A DNA stretch of 64,000 nucleotides from Gorsachius magnificus (Eukaryota; Chordata; Aves; Pelecaniformes; Ardeidae). This document shows positions 1-12,900 of the stretch, in pieces. Position 1 is the stretch's first letter; the number at the start of each line of letters is the position of its first letter. The notes beneath the pieces are model-generated. The model saw only the letters and a list, made by a program, of their open reading frames with translations. It did not search any database and was not told the origin of the DNA. The stretch is taken from assembly GCA_034008185.1 (NCBI GenBank), contig CM067085.1, positions 58,572,602 through 58,636,601 of the forward strand, given 5' to 3'. The translations under genes were made by a program, and so were the position numbers.

Positions 1-3000
1 AGCAGAAAGAACAGTTACGCATGATTACAGCAACTCTGGTCCCTTTGAGGTCAAGTTCCAGTAAACTGCTAAAGATTTTCCCAATTTAAGCAGCAGGTTG
101 TTGATTGTAGTCATCAGTGGGAAACAGCAGGGGGGCAGGAGTGGCTCTCAGAGACTGCTGGCTCCCACGCTAGGCGAAGGCTCGCTACAATAGGCAAACA
201 CCTATTCAGGAGTAACATCAGCAATAAACATTTTATTCACAAAAATAATTACAAAATTACTCTGACTGTTAGAAAGTGGTGTTTGAAGTTACACTCTCAT
301 CAGCGGGAAATAATTACCATGAAGGCTCCAGAAGTAAAAGCCGCATACAGAAAAGAAATTAGTTCACAGTTTATGCAAGAGGAAAAGAAAAACACAAACC
401 ATGCTTTACTGCAAACTCCCAAACCCAAGGCTGACTGCACAGATCAATGGCTCAAAGACAGACTAACAAACAATCTACAAACGTACAAAACGTGAAAACC
501 AGTTTCTTGCTGCTTCAAACATCAATTGCAGTTCAAAAAAAAAGGGCGTTTAACTTTAGCTCCAAGTGACATGCAAAAGGAATAATGACAGATTCGACTG
601 ATTTTCTTGGGTAAATGAGCTGTACTCCTGAATGCTCTTCAAAATTAATTTGCAAGAGCGCAATAGTAGGGCTTAATACGTACTTCAGAAGCTGCACATG
701 GTTCCTCCTGATCGCTTGTCCAGTTTAAATTGAAAAGGCCTTTCCTGGTGGGTATGGAGCCGCGGACAAAAAAAAAAAGAAATCCCTCTGCAAAATGACC
801 CTCTGCAACTTTAGTGGGAATTAACGCTGAACTGTGTGTAGCAAAGGCATAGGTGTGTTTATGGGGAAGCATTAACAGTTTCACTATTAGAAGCAAGCAG
901 AAACCGCACTGAGTTACCCCCGCAGGCAGGCAGCAGGTTTGTGGTGGCACCGTGCTCTCAGGACGCTCCGAAATGCATTTCTGCAGCGTTTCTCTTCCCT
1001 CGCCGTGCCCCAGGGCGGGCGAGGCCCTTCGGCTCTCCCAGGCACCCAGCCCAGGAGTGGCCGAGGCTGGAGGGGGACTGCATCAGGCCAGAGATGAAGA
1101 TGAAGGTCATCAGCTGAAACGTGCCTTACCCCCAGCAACCCTCTTCCTCCAATGCAGATCACGGCCTGACCCTGTTCCCTATTTTCTCCCTGTTTCTTGG
1201 CAGGGACTTCCTGGGTCTCTTGCCAAGATGGGGCCGGAGCCCGTGAGCGGCACCGAGCGTGGACTCCTGGCTCCGTTCCATTTCAGACAGCTTCGAGCAC
1301 ACAGCTCCCGGCATAAACCTCACCTTCCAGCCCTTCGCTGGGTGAAATAGCTGTGCCCCTTGGCACCCGCCACCGCAGCAGTCATTTTGAAGTAAGTGGG
1401 AGCTCCTATTCTGGCTATGACAGTCCAGCTCTCGGGAAAAATCTTCTTTAGGAGATTAGTACAGAAGTTTTTCTCCTCTGATAACTTTAATTCTAAATGT
1501 GCAAGGGTGTATTTAAATTTCACTTTCATAAGAAATGTGCCTGACTGCAGATGTGTTTACTGCATGGTGTTTAGAGTTCCTGTGCACTTAATAATCATGT
1601 ATCTGCTCTGAAAAATCAACACTCAAACTCACTACTGGCACAAACAGAACTCCGTTGCTGCGGGTGGAGCGTGTCTCCAGCACCTCCAGGGGGAATTGAG
1701 CCTCATGACTCCCAACAACCGAAATCCAGACCCGACAGCAGACAGGCTGCTCGGCACACGCAGCCGGCCAGGCGCCCGCTGGCCCGGCCCTTCTCGTGAC
1801 ACGGAGCGCCAGGCATGAATCTGCAGAGAGGGAGCAGGAGGGCTGCCTGCTTGCAGCTCTGCAGGCCAAACAGCCCTCCAGAATTACCTTACAAAATGCC
1901 TTGGCCCAGGCACCGCACCTGCCCCTCTTTGCCTCAGGAACAAGCAAATGAGGTTTTGTTCCTGCGTAAAGCACGGGTAGTGGCTGCCCCGTGAAAGGAG
2001 GAGCCGCTGCAAACACGGAATAAAACACTTGTTATCCAACATGGCACGGGAAGTACTCAGGTTTGCTAAATAAAGTGACCTGAAGTTGAGGGAAAAAAAT
2101 AACGGTGAGAAAAGAATGCGGTAGCTGACCCCAGCTCTGACTTTCCTCTCCCAAAGGCAGATGCTGCCGCAGGAGCGACCGGAGCTGACACCATAACCGG
2201 AGACCAGGGCAGAGGCAGACGGCAGCAGATGGTGGATTCAGGATATGCAGATTCGGCTTTATACAAGAGTGGAGAAAGGTGAAGAGCAGGATTGAATGTC
2301 CATTCAATACGGATGAAAATGCCAGACAGAGAGCCAGGTTTAGGAAGTATTTATTGAATAAACTCATGCAGCTGCATTCTGCCCTGTGCTATGGGTCAGG
2401 ACCCAGCTTTACCTGCACTATCAGAAACTTAGGGATTGGAGACATGGTGTGGAAGTCGCTTCAGAAAGGGCACACCTACATTAAGGGATTAAATTGCTTG
2501 GTTCTACAGTAATTATACTTAAAATCTTTTCTTTTTGCCAAAGCAGAAGAGATCAGCTAATACTTGCAGTATTTCTTACATTCACAGCAGGGATTTTTGT
2601 AAATACCACCTCAGTTTGTTTTAATAAGGAGCACCACTTGCTTTGGCCATTAGGAAAAAACCAGGACTGGGATGGCAGAGAGGCACCCAGGAGGATGGGC
2701 TGGACTCCCGAAAATGGCGGTATCTGGATATCTACCAACTTCCAGCAGGGGAAGACGTTCTGCGCTGCTTTTTTAACACAGCAACCCTCGAGCACAGCTG
2801 CAGGCATCACAGCAAGTCCAGGCTGCAAACGCTCTCCTGCCATCAGCTCCAACACAGGTCAGAGTCCTCCACAATGGGGGACAGAAGATTAGCTCCTGCA
2901 TTTTCCCATGCTCCCAGAAAAGCCTTCACTGGTTCACTCAGTTGATCATGCCCGTGGTTAACGGTACTCCTCTCCTTACAGAGTTACTGGAAAAGGACTT

Positions 3001-3120
3001 TGTATGGCAAAAATCAATGTGAGCTTTTAATTTCTTGAGAAAGACAATCTTCAAACGCAGCTAAGTCATTTTTCTGGGCACTGTAATTAAAGAAAATCAA
3101 ACCTCATGATGAACCACACG
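1..3120. other. Left flank, no gene recognised
   Basis: Open frames here are short and match nothing I know. Base composition rises in G+C around 950-1350 and 1650-2030, but I see no exon with a recognisable protein. By mammalian synteny PDE4B would lie further in this direction; no PDE4B exon was recognised. Confidence 0.5.
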
Positions 3121-6100
3121 TTTATTACTCCAGCCTACAGAGGACTGCGCGACCCTTTTCACTTCCCCGCAGCAAGGCGTTTCAGCAGATGGGCGTGCTG
3201 CAGGGGCACCGGGAGGGGGGTCTCTCCTCCGAACAGAAGGCGATGTGTTTGTACTACGGCAGCTATCACAAAACGGCATTTCAATAGTTCACGTTACCTC
3301 TGCATCCCAGGCTAACGAGGTTGATGTGCAGGAATCTAGGTCCTCCACCCCAAATTCAGTTGCACCACATGAGGGATCCCTGGGGCATTAGCTGGGGGGG
3401 GGGGGTGCGTTGGTGTGGCAGCCAACCTATGCTAGTTTCCCCGCATCTTCAGACCTCAGGGGATGTTGGATCTGGTGGACAAACCATCAGGAGAGGCAGA
3501 ATCCAACACCCAAGTCCGTTCCCGGGGCACTCTTTGGACCCTGGAGGTTGCGCCACATCAAGTTCACATGCTGGCAGGAGTGAATTCCTTTCTTCAGATG
3601 AATTCTAAACTTAGTATTCACCTGGGTGCCAATCACAGCTTTACTCCTGGAACTCTACAGGAACCTTTTCAAGACTTCAGGTTTGACACTGCAGCCTTCA
3701 TGCATTTTCAAGTGACAAGGAGTTTTGGTTACTAACACAAACCATGTTTTAATCCGCCCCGCCATACACAGTATTTTTGAAATGCGTACATTAGATTTGT
3801 GTCACATTCAACATCCAGAAACAGAGATACCCAGCAAGAGCCAGGTTGGCAGCTCGTTTGAGAAAAAGCGTGGGTTTTTTGGTAAAGCTTGTGTTAAATT
3901 CAAAGCGCAGATAAATATTTGCTTTAGTCCCTTTTGCTCCATAGGATTTTTTATCATTAATATATTAAAATGTTTCCACACCTCTCCTACCATTGACTAT
4001 TGTTGCTGGGGTTTGCCCTTTTGTTTTCAATCACCTATATAAGTTTTACATAAATTTAGCTTAGGAATACACAATATATCCATCTTTGTTAGCGCCTCAA
4101 AACAGTTCTTTGAAAAGGCATGTGTACAAAAATATTTACTAACTATGAAGTAGAAAAAAATATATTTGGCTTGCAAATAAGTGTGGTTTCCTTTACCTGC
4201 TTATCCCAGAAAATACAGCTGAGATGCAAGATCTGATTTTCCTTCCATTTGAACTTTTCAGCTGAGCGGAGCAGGGCTCGTGAAGGCAAACTGACTTCTC
4301 CAAGTCCATACAGCCAGGCTAGCTCACTGAAGATCAAAAATACAGGGTCCTTGGATCTAATTACTGCCTTTTCTACTGTGGGCTCTTCAGAAAGAGGTTT
4401 GGAAGAGATGTGAGTTTTGTGGCAGTACCATTTGTGCTAGAATCCCATGTTCAACAACAAAAATGTGGACATTTTACTTCCAAGTACATCGTTGTACCCG
4501 GATAACACCTCACAATTAACGTAGCCACAAGAATTTTGATTCTCTTCCTCTTCTTGCAGTACTGTAAGTCTTTAGCTCCTGGAACCATTACTTCTGCAGG
4601 GAGTGTTTTATACACTGATGTATAAAACTTTTATACACTGTATAATGTTTTGTATAAAAACATGTATAAAAGTATGTATAAAAGTTTTATACACTGATGT
4701 TCAGCACATGTCTCTCACCTCACGGTTTCTTTTACAGCTCTTTGATGCTACTGATAAATATCTTCAATTTACTTTAAAAGAGACCCCATAACAGCAGCCA
4801 CAAGTTTGCCGTCATTGGTCAGGGCCTCCTTTCAACAGCTGAAATACAGCATTCCGACTGCTTTTTCATGTTGGACCATCTATGTATTCACAGGCTCAAT
4901 TTAAGACAGATGTCAGCTAAGCAATAAATGCATCAGGATTTTGGAGGAAAAAAAAAGCTTAACAGATACATTTGGTATTTGTACAGTGCGGCCATTTACC
5001 ATCAGTCCAAGCAGATACCAATGCACCGTGACCTGGCAGTCTTTCCGAGCGTCCAGTGGCTGCACTGCATCCAGGTTGACTCAGTCTATAGCACTCAGTG
5101 TCCCAAATCATTCCCAGTGAAATGACACATATGAGCTTTTTCCCCCCAAACCACCACACGTGTACATCTACATATTAGGTCGCTCCTTTCAATCTTGTCC
5201 TTGGGGTCCCCAAGCAAACCCTAAAATAAGAGCAAGCTCTTTCAACGCCGTTTGCTGATGTGTTTGAAGAGAAGAGCTGCTTTACTCCTAAACAGAGAGC
5301 AGAAATGTGCGTGTGGGTCTGTACCACCAACGGACACACCGGGCCTACTCCTGTGGAAAACATGGTCGTGTTTGACTACAAGAAATTGAAAGAAGCCCTC
5401 TGCTACAGAACTGGGTGCAACCCACATCGGGACTCAGTAAATGCATGAAAAAGGAGCTGTGTTCTTTTGGTGTACGCTGCTTGAATCATTCCCAGCCCCA
5501 GAGGAGCATTTGGGAATCTCCACACCAAGGCCTGCAAAAGCCCCGACTCCTCTACCTCTCCCCAGCTGGAGGAAGAGTCTCTTGTCAGCACTGACGACAG
5601 CTGGAAGGTGCTGCTGCGCTCTGCCTGCAGACGAGCAATGTGGTGGCCCTGTATGTCTGTGGCAGCCAGCTGTGGCTACAGAGGGCTTACAAATCTGTTG
5701 AAGGCTTTGCCCTGGGGACAGACCACAGCCTAGCACAGAGCCTCAGGACTCAGCGTTAGCACCAACTGCATCTGGATCACATCCCATCCTTTCACCTGAA
5801 CACCTACGGCACGGACTCCAATTTCAAGCGCAGTTCTTCACGGGGAGTGCTCAGACCTAAAAGGCATCAGCACTAGATAATTTGGCACCAGAGGCTAACT
5901 TGAACACAATCGAATCTCTAAAGGAAGGGCCCACATTGGAAAATTAGGTCAAGAAATGGAATTTCTTCCTACTAAAATCCTGGCACTCAAATATAGAACC
6001 AGTTACCCAGCTTCAAAACAGGAGAGCTCCTGAAAGAAGTCAGGGGAGGGAAAAACAGGGGAATGTATCAACACCTAAAAAAACCCCCAGAACATTAACA

Positions 6101-6123
6101 GTATCAAATTATGGTGTGATGAC
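3121..6123 (-). other. Probable LEPR 3' UTR or immediate downstream DNA
   Basis: No further coding exon is recognisable past the stop. On the minus strand an AATAAA lies at 3126-3121, followed by a GT- and T-rich stretch. This is a candidate polyadenylation site about 3 kb from the stop. I saw no AATAAA nearer to the stop, but variant signals are possible. The stretch also holds a TATAAAA hairpin cluster (4605-4700) and a run of 12 G at 3394-3405. Confidence 0.35.
4605..4700. repeat. TATAAAA-rich hairpin and direct-repeat cluster
   Basis: Positions 4605-4628 form a perfect 10-bp inverted repeat (GTTTTATACA, loop CTGA, TGTATAAAAC). TTTTATACACTG occurs three times, near 4606, 4629 and 4685. 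Several GTATAAAA copies lie between. It is in the presumed LEPR 3' UTR region. Confidence 0.8.
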
Positions 6124-6939
6124 TTACGAGTTTTTCTCTGAGGTCTCTTGCACCTTGGCAGCAGTCATCTGAAACTGCGGCATGTATGGCACAACGGCTT
6201 TATACTTAAGGCTACTTTGGATAAATGCATTTAAATTAGGAAGCGTATGCTGAAGAAAGCCCGTATCTTTGAGTAGATCAGTTGCATGGAACTGACACAT
6301 CACCCCGGAACCTTCTGTCAAAAAAATGTCATTTTCTCTTTTTTCTGATGATGTTATCCCTAGGTAATACAGGCCGCGCTCAGGACTGTCTCCGTCTGTG
6401 AAAGTCTCATCCTGATCTGAAGGTTCTGAAAATCCCTCTGAAGAAATAAGGGAAAGGGAAAGGGTCTCGCTGTGCTGCCTGCCAGGTGGGTCAGGTAATA
6501 TGAGGAACGCCCCATTTCCCACCTCCCAAGAGCTACTTGAGAAGGCACCTGTAACTAAGGAATCTTCAGCTAAGAAGCACCTATCAAAACAACTTCTTAG
6601 ATTCATTTTCTGTTCGTAAAGCCCGCTTGATCTGGAGTTACTGACAACAGTAGCATATTTAATATCGGACTGCCTTGTCATTTCTCCAATGGTTTGGTCA
6701 TCATGGGAGCTCTCAGAGAAGCCGCTGCTATTGAAATGGCTGCTAGAGCAAGCAGAGTCATGCTCAGAGTCTTGAATTTTTGTAAACATGGAATCATTTA
6801 CTAAAAAATCTTTTGTGTCTTCTTTTTTCAACGCTTTAGTAACACTGATGTCTTCCAGCACTATTTCTGGTTCCAGAAGAAGAGGCTCAAATGACATTGC
6901 TTCGGGGCGCTTGATAAAAAGATGCTCAAAAGTTTCAGG
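6124..6939 (-). CDS. LEPR: LEPR coding exon 18: signalling tail and stop
   Basis: Residues 883-1153. It begins [10 protein letters not shown], identical to human, after a TTCTTCTAG acceptor. Three signalling tyrosines are conserved: Y977 in IKYATVVS (SHP2/SOCS3 site), Y1074 in YYLGITS (STAT5 site) and Y1134 in YMPQFQ (STAT3 YXXQ site). This makes the gene a long-form, signalling-competent receptor. The sequence between the motifs is poorly conserved and serine-rich, as is usual for this tail. The protein ends SEKNS at a TAA that sits inside a GTAAGT string. Confidence 0.97.
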   Translation of the reverse strand, partial: PETFEHLFIKRPEAMSFEPLLLEPEIVLEDISVTKALKKEDTKDFLVNDSMFTKIQDSEHDSACSSSHFNSSGFSESSHDDQTIGEMTRQSDIKYATVVSNSRSSGLYEQKMNLRSCFDRCFLAEDSLVTGAFSSSSWEVGNGAFLILPDPPGRQHSETLSLSLISSEGFSEPSDQDETFTDGDSPERGLYYLGITSSEKRENDIFLTEGSGVMCQFHATDLLKDTGFLQHTLPNLNAFIQSSLKYKAVVPYMPQFQMTAAKVQETSEKNS

Positions 6940-9900
6940 CTAGAAGAAAAGATATATTTTAATGCTCATCTATTATTTAATAGATTTATTTCAGTACGAA
7001 GCTACTGATTTTAAGAATCACAGACAAAATCCCCACGGTTTCAGTAAGAGTATATAGTTGAAAATCCTCTAAAATACATTGCCTCTCCTCTTTGTCTGTG
7101 TGTAGGTGAAGATTGAGGCACAAGAGAAAAAAGCGAGAACCTGTCTGTGTGTCAAGTGCTGCAAAGCAAGCGTTCTGTGAAGCCTCAGCATTCCAGCTAA
7201 AGCAGTGTATCATTTAAGCTGAAAGAGAAGCAGCTGAATGGTCCCATTCATTTCAACATTAATAAACATGCACGTATTGTTAAAAGCCACACGCAAGTGC
7301 TCTGCAAGATAAAGGTCTGATGCCCTTAGATGTCCTTGGCTTTGTGTTTTGATTGTATAAACAACAGACCGAATCATTTACATGCCAAACAAAGTAACTT
7401 TCCCTGCTAGGATAATATTATTTAGGGTCAAATTCAGCCTTTCCATAGTATTTTTAGAGCATTCCCATCTGAATAGCAGGTGTATGTCTGAACTGCATGA
7501 AGAGAAACACACATTTATTTTGGAGAAACGTATGCTTTACTACTACCTAATATATATGCACGTGAAATATACGACAGCGTGAACTGACAGCAGAACTGGA
7601 ACTCCCAGCTACAAAGCAAAAATCACTTGAGAAACATGTATTTCCTAATGAATTCAAGACAAAACAAATGATAAAACCAGATTTTGTGTACATTAGCAAA
7701 CCATATTTTACAGCAGGAAAGCTGCCAAAACAACCAGGAACATGTCAAAATACTTAGACTAGTATATAATTACAGAAAAGAGTAAACTAACTTGCATAAC
7801 TTAGGCTACTACTTTAGTCTAGACTAGTTACCAATAATGCTGATGCCCTCACATGGCAAAACTGGCAAGCAGGTTTCTAACTGCTTTGGTACTTGCCCCA
7901 CACAAGTCCCATCACCTTCCCACACGGAAACCAACCTGCACACTGGAATCTCTCCTAGTCTTCAAAATAATGTCAAGAACCACATATAAAATGAACCAGC
8001 TATCGAAACGAGCCAGAGGCTGCTACTATACTGTACACATCAAGCCATGATGATTGTAACTTATATTGCCCAATGAAAGCCATCTTCCCTCTCACAGGTT
8101 TGCTATGAATCGACACAGGCACTGCCGTGCCAAAGCAGAGGAACAGCCCAGTCAGCGTATTCTGCCCTCAGTAGCATTTTCAAATGGGAGACATAGATTA
8201 TCGAGAAGCTTTTGAATGACCAAAATACCATGTTTCCTCCTGATACACCTGCCCTCCTACAACCAGCAGCTGGTTTATCCTGAAGAGAGATGGCTTATAT
8301 TCCTTCCAAAATCTGCTTGCTCCCTCACCCCAGCCCCAAGTATCTGCTCTTATAAATGCATAAATGTATAAAAACATACAGATATTATTGCCTGCAAAGA
8401 TTAAATACATCACATTCAAAGGCAGGAATGTTGTTTGGCAAAGGCCACCATCTGCCAACTCAGGCACATCGCTTATGAAAACATGTCAGATATTTAATCA
8501 AACACAAGGCATAATCCAACGTCCTGAGAAAATGTAAAACTATAGCGTATCAGCAATTACAGAGCAAGCTGGGTGAATGGTGCTGTATTTCCACAGCACA
8601 TGCACGTAAGGTATAATTTGGGCACAAACTGTGTTAAACAGCAGGCAAAGTAGTTCCATAAAACTCCAGAGAAAAGTCATAGTCTCAGGTCACCAGTTCC
8701 CAAACTGCTGACCAGATGAAATGAGATCCAAACAAAAGAAGGAATTTCAAGCAACGTCATATTTTCCTCTCCTGTTCAGTCTAGGGTTTAAATTCTGTTT
8801 GTCCCATAAGCAACAGGCTTCCTCTGAGCTGTAAGCCAGTTACCACACCTGAGGCAGGTTAAAGTCAAAATCACCTTGTGCTCTAGTTGCTGAACACAGA
8901 TATATCAAAATACACTACTGGACCAATTGTGCCAGGACCAGATCTTGACTTTCATATACATTTAACTTCACACATTGCAAATCAGCCCATGGACATAGGA
9001 GGGTGATTTAGATACGCATGAGTCTTTGCAAGATTGATACTAATTTCCCTGTAAAATATTTGTAGCTGTATTTAAGTAATCTCTCCAACATCAGGTCCTA
9101 CAACTTGCTTATTTTTACTATTGTATTGAGAAAATAAGAGGAATTTTAATGATTTTGACACTATGCATACATGTAAAGGCTTGCAAGACAGAGCCTAGAT
9201 GCAAGTCTTGCCTGTTTTACGTTATGATTTTAACCACTTGCTGCTGTGAGCAATACGATCAGGATAAAATAATACTCTATAAAGGCAGTTCTGGAGTACC
9301 AAATACTCAATGTACTATATTGAATATACAAAGTAATGATCAGAGGTTGACTCAAGTATTTAATATTGATACGTACCAGGACAAGACAGGAGTTCTACAT
9401 CAAATGCCTTCAAGAAAGACATCAGAACTTCCCAGTAGTGGCATATAGGCTATCTACGTAATCAATGCTTCTTACAGCTAAGGAAAAATACCATACCAGT
9501 ACTGTACACTGTTTTTTCTGCTGGAAATTACACACACACACACAAAAGCAGGATTTGGCCCTAAACACAATTTCGAAGAATGTGTTCTAGCCTTGGATAC
9601 TCACGAGGTGAGTGGGAGTTGATCACGCTAATCTGAGGACAGGCACCGTGCCTTCAGAGCAATTAACATTAACCAACATTTTCTGGTAAGATTAGTACAA
9701 TGTACGGATGAGACACGCTTTCTGCTGCATAACAAGCTGACAAAAATCATGTCAGATGTCAATTTCTTTCATACTTGCATGCATCATTTCTTTTCCATTA
9801 ATTACAGAACGAGCATATGAATGTCGAGCAGTATCGCCAGGGTGTCAGCTTTACCCTCCTTTCCTAGTTAAAACTTCATGAACTTTAATACGCTTATTTC

Positions 9901-12900
9901 AGCTCTACCAGTCAGCAAGGAGAATCATTTCCAACGTGCTAAATCCAACATGCAAATTTCATGCACCTTTGCAATCGGGGACAGTAAATATTGTCATAGG
10001 CTCCTTTTGCTATAGATGACAAGATTAAATAGGCAAATACAGGTGCACGGGTGCAACTTACACTCCTGCAACTAACAGCTATTCAAAGAGCCCAGCCCTT
10101 CCCAGGATGCAGCCATGTCAGGCTGGTCTGGGATTTAACAAACCACGCAAGTAACACACACTCAGCTTTCTAGGCCAAGCCAGAGGCACAGGCTCTGCTG
10201 ACGCCAGCCAGTGTGCCTGCTGCCATGGGGCTGGAGAACACCCACTCTTCACCCGACCACAACTGCAACCTCCCCAACAGAAGGATTTCCAGAAGCTTCA
10301 TTTAACATTAAAACATGCAGCATGGTGCATCAGACAAGTAAGTACTTTAGCACATTAAAAAGCCACAAAAAACCCACCCCCAAACCCAAAAAAACCCAGA
10401 CAAACCCAAAAAGCAGAAACAGCCCTAACACTACCAAAATCAGATTTTCCTTGAGGATTTCTGGCTTGTTTTTTCAACCACAGATCTAATGGTAGAGATT
10501 ACTCAGGCACCTGCAATGATGTGGCTGCATGTTTAAATGATAGCAAATGAAGAAGCAATATAAATAGCATGCACACTGGTATTTCCAGCAAGCCAAAAGC
10601 AAGCAAGCCAACAAAAAAACAGTAAGGCACAACACACACCCAGTTTCTGCATTCTCTGAGTTGCTGCTGCACCCAAATGCATGTAAAAAGTTCAAACGAC
10701 CATAATGGGACAACCAAGCACTTGAACAAATAAGAGATTTGATCACTTTGATGTGCCTGGAGTCACAGTGGCAACTCCCAAGCTAGCTCTCAATTAGAAC
10801 AAATACTCAATCAGAATAAAACCCCACTTTCAAGCGAAGTCAATAACTGGGCAGATCTTGCACTCAAGCTGGATAAATCCCAAACGAGTCTGATGTCTCT
10901 GCTTCCACGGCTGCATCCTGGGAAGGGCTGGGCTTGAAAGTATTCAGCCCTTTGCCAGTCACAACCTTAGTCAGCAGGGCACTAAACCAAAAGTTAAACC
11001 CCCCAAATCTAAAGTAAGTGCTGCTGCCTGTGCAAGTGACAAACCGTGTTTTGGTCTGTAATGTGGCACGTGCTCCTCATTTTTGTGAGGGCGTTTTAGA
11101 TTTTTGACAGAGCTACTTCCAGGATTCGTTATATTTAAACAAATCAGCATTGTATTGTATCTGGGCTTCCTGTCTTCTGAATATAAATAGAAAAATCTTC
11201 TAACAATTCTGTATAGGAAGCCCAGGAGCTGGCCCAATGGTTCAGCAGGCAGCGACCATGATTAGACTTCAAAGAATGTCCATTCTCTGTTTAAATGAAA
11301 TGAAATAAAAGATGAGAAGAGAAACCTTCACTGGAAATGCAATTAAATACCTGAAAAATCTGCTGCCATTAGATGCTCTTTCTTTTAGAAATAACAGGCC
11401 TGAATTTAGATTCTTGTCGCAATGATTACACGCTCTCAAACTCTGGGACCATAAGCCTCCATGTAAAGGCTCCCGATTCACATGCCAAATGGAAAAGCAG
11501 TTTATCACAGCAAAGAATCTGGCCTTTGGTACACACACACGGCACTCACTGAGGTGCATACACATTATACCGATGGGACTCGAAAACCGATGTACTAATT
11601 GCCCTGAAATTTAAACACCCTCTACATTCAAAAGAGGTGTTGGTCTCTGGTCTTGGCCCATTTCCAGATACCAGCTTTCTACAGCTGAGAGAAATGCTGT
11701 ATCGCTAACTTCAGAGGCTCCGAGCGGCTTCATTCAGTCATTCAGGTAGGGTCCAGTCTAACCAATAGGTAGCGTTCAGTACTGGGCAAACAGCAGTCAG
11801 ACCCATGGGACGGGGGAAGAAGCATCACCAGGGAAATACACACCTTCTGAAAATTGACTCCTTCCCGGTTCTTGGGGTTTGGAACATCTTCCCAAAACAG
11901 TTTGCAATATGTTCTCATATATTCTGCACTGTTGTCATTCACCTTTGCTATGTCAGAAAAGGAATCTCTGGGATTTTATTTACCAGAACACTACAACAAT
12001 GAAACAATAATTTTAGATATTATAGATGGCCAAAATTTAATAGAAAAAAATAAAGAAATAAAAAAGTGATGTACCAGGTGGCAGTTTTGCAAAAATGTAA
12101 AAGGTACAGGCAGTCTTTACTGAATATGATCCCAACCCACCTTCCACAAAACCCAGAGGAATTTTTTTCAATTGGCTTTTACCTCAGACTTCAGTTTGTG
12201 ATGACAATTAAATATGGAACTCAGAGTGCTTTACAAATTCAAAGCACATGACACTCATTAACTTGCCCACAAACCACTCTGCAGGAGTAAGGAGTATGTG
12301 GTACAGGCTGAAGTGATACTTCCCAGGGAAAACAAACAGCGCTGATCATCATCTTACGGCAAGGACACCAAACACGAAAGGGCACTGGTCTGACTTGCGC
12401 AAGGTAACAAGCCTGTGCACTCAAGACACTTTAATTCTTGGTGCTGTATTTCAGAGTTCACTGCCTTTCAGTACAGTACATCAAATACACGATAAAAGTA
12501 ATTTCTAGCTCTCTCCCCAGAAAGACTCTGACCACCAGTTCAGCAGGCAGGCATCAGCTAAGCTGCATCATCTTCTTCTACAGGCCTTCTGGGACTTGTA
12601 TATGACACCAAACAACTTACCTTTGGTGCAAAACCAGCAGTGCTCCAACCAACAGAACTGAGGTTGAAATAACTATTGGCAGAACCACATAGAGGCTGGC
12701 ATTATTCTCACTTTCATATCCACCTGGAAATAAAAGGAATTCAGATAATAATGCAGTAAAATAATTTGTCTGTGAACAAAGAGTTTGCTATAGGGAAATA
12801 ACAAACAGTAGAAACAACAGCCTGAACACAAAAAAACCCCCTTGATAAACAGTTCTATTGCACATCAACAAACCTTTACCTTGAGAACAAACAGACAAAA

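Noticed and set aside
952..1350. Plus-strand frame of 132 codons in GC-rich DNA
   Set aside because: No family match, and an overlapping frame of similar quality runs on the other strand.
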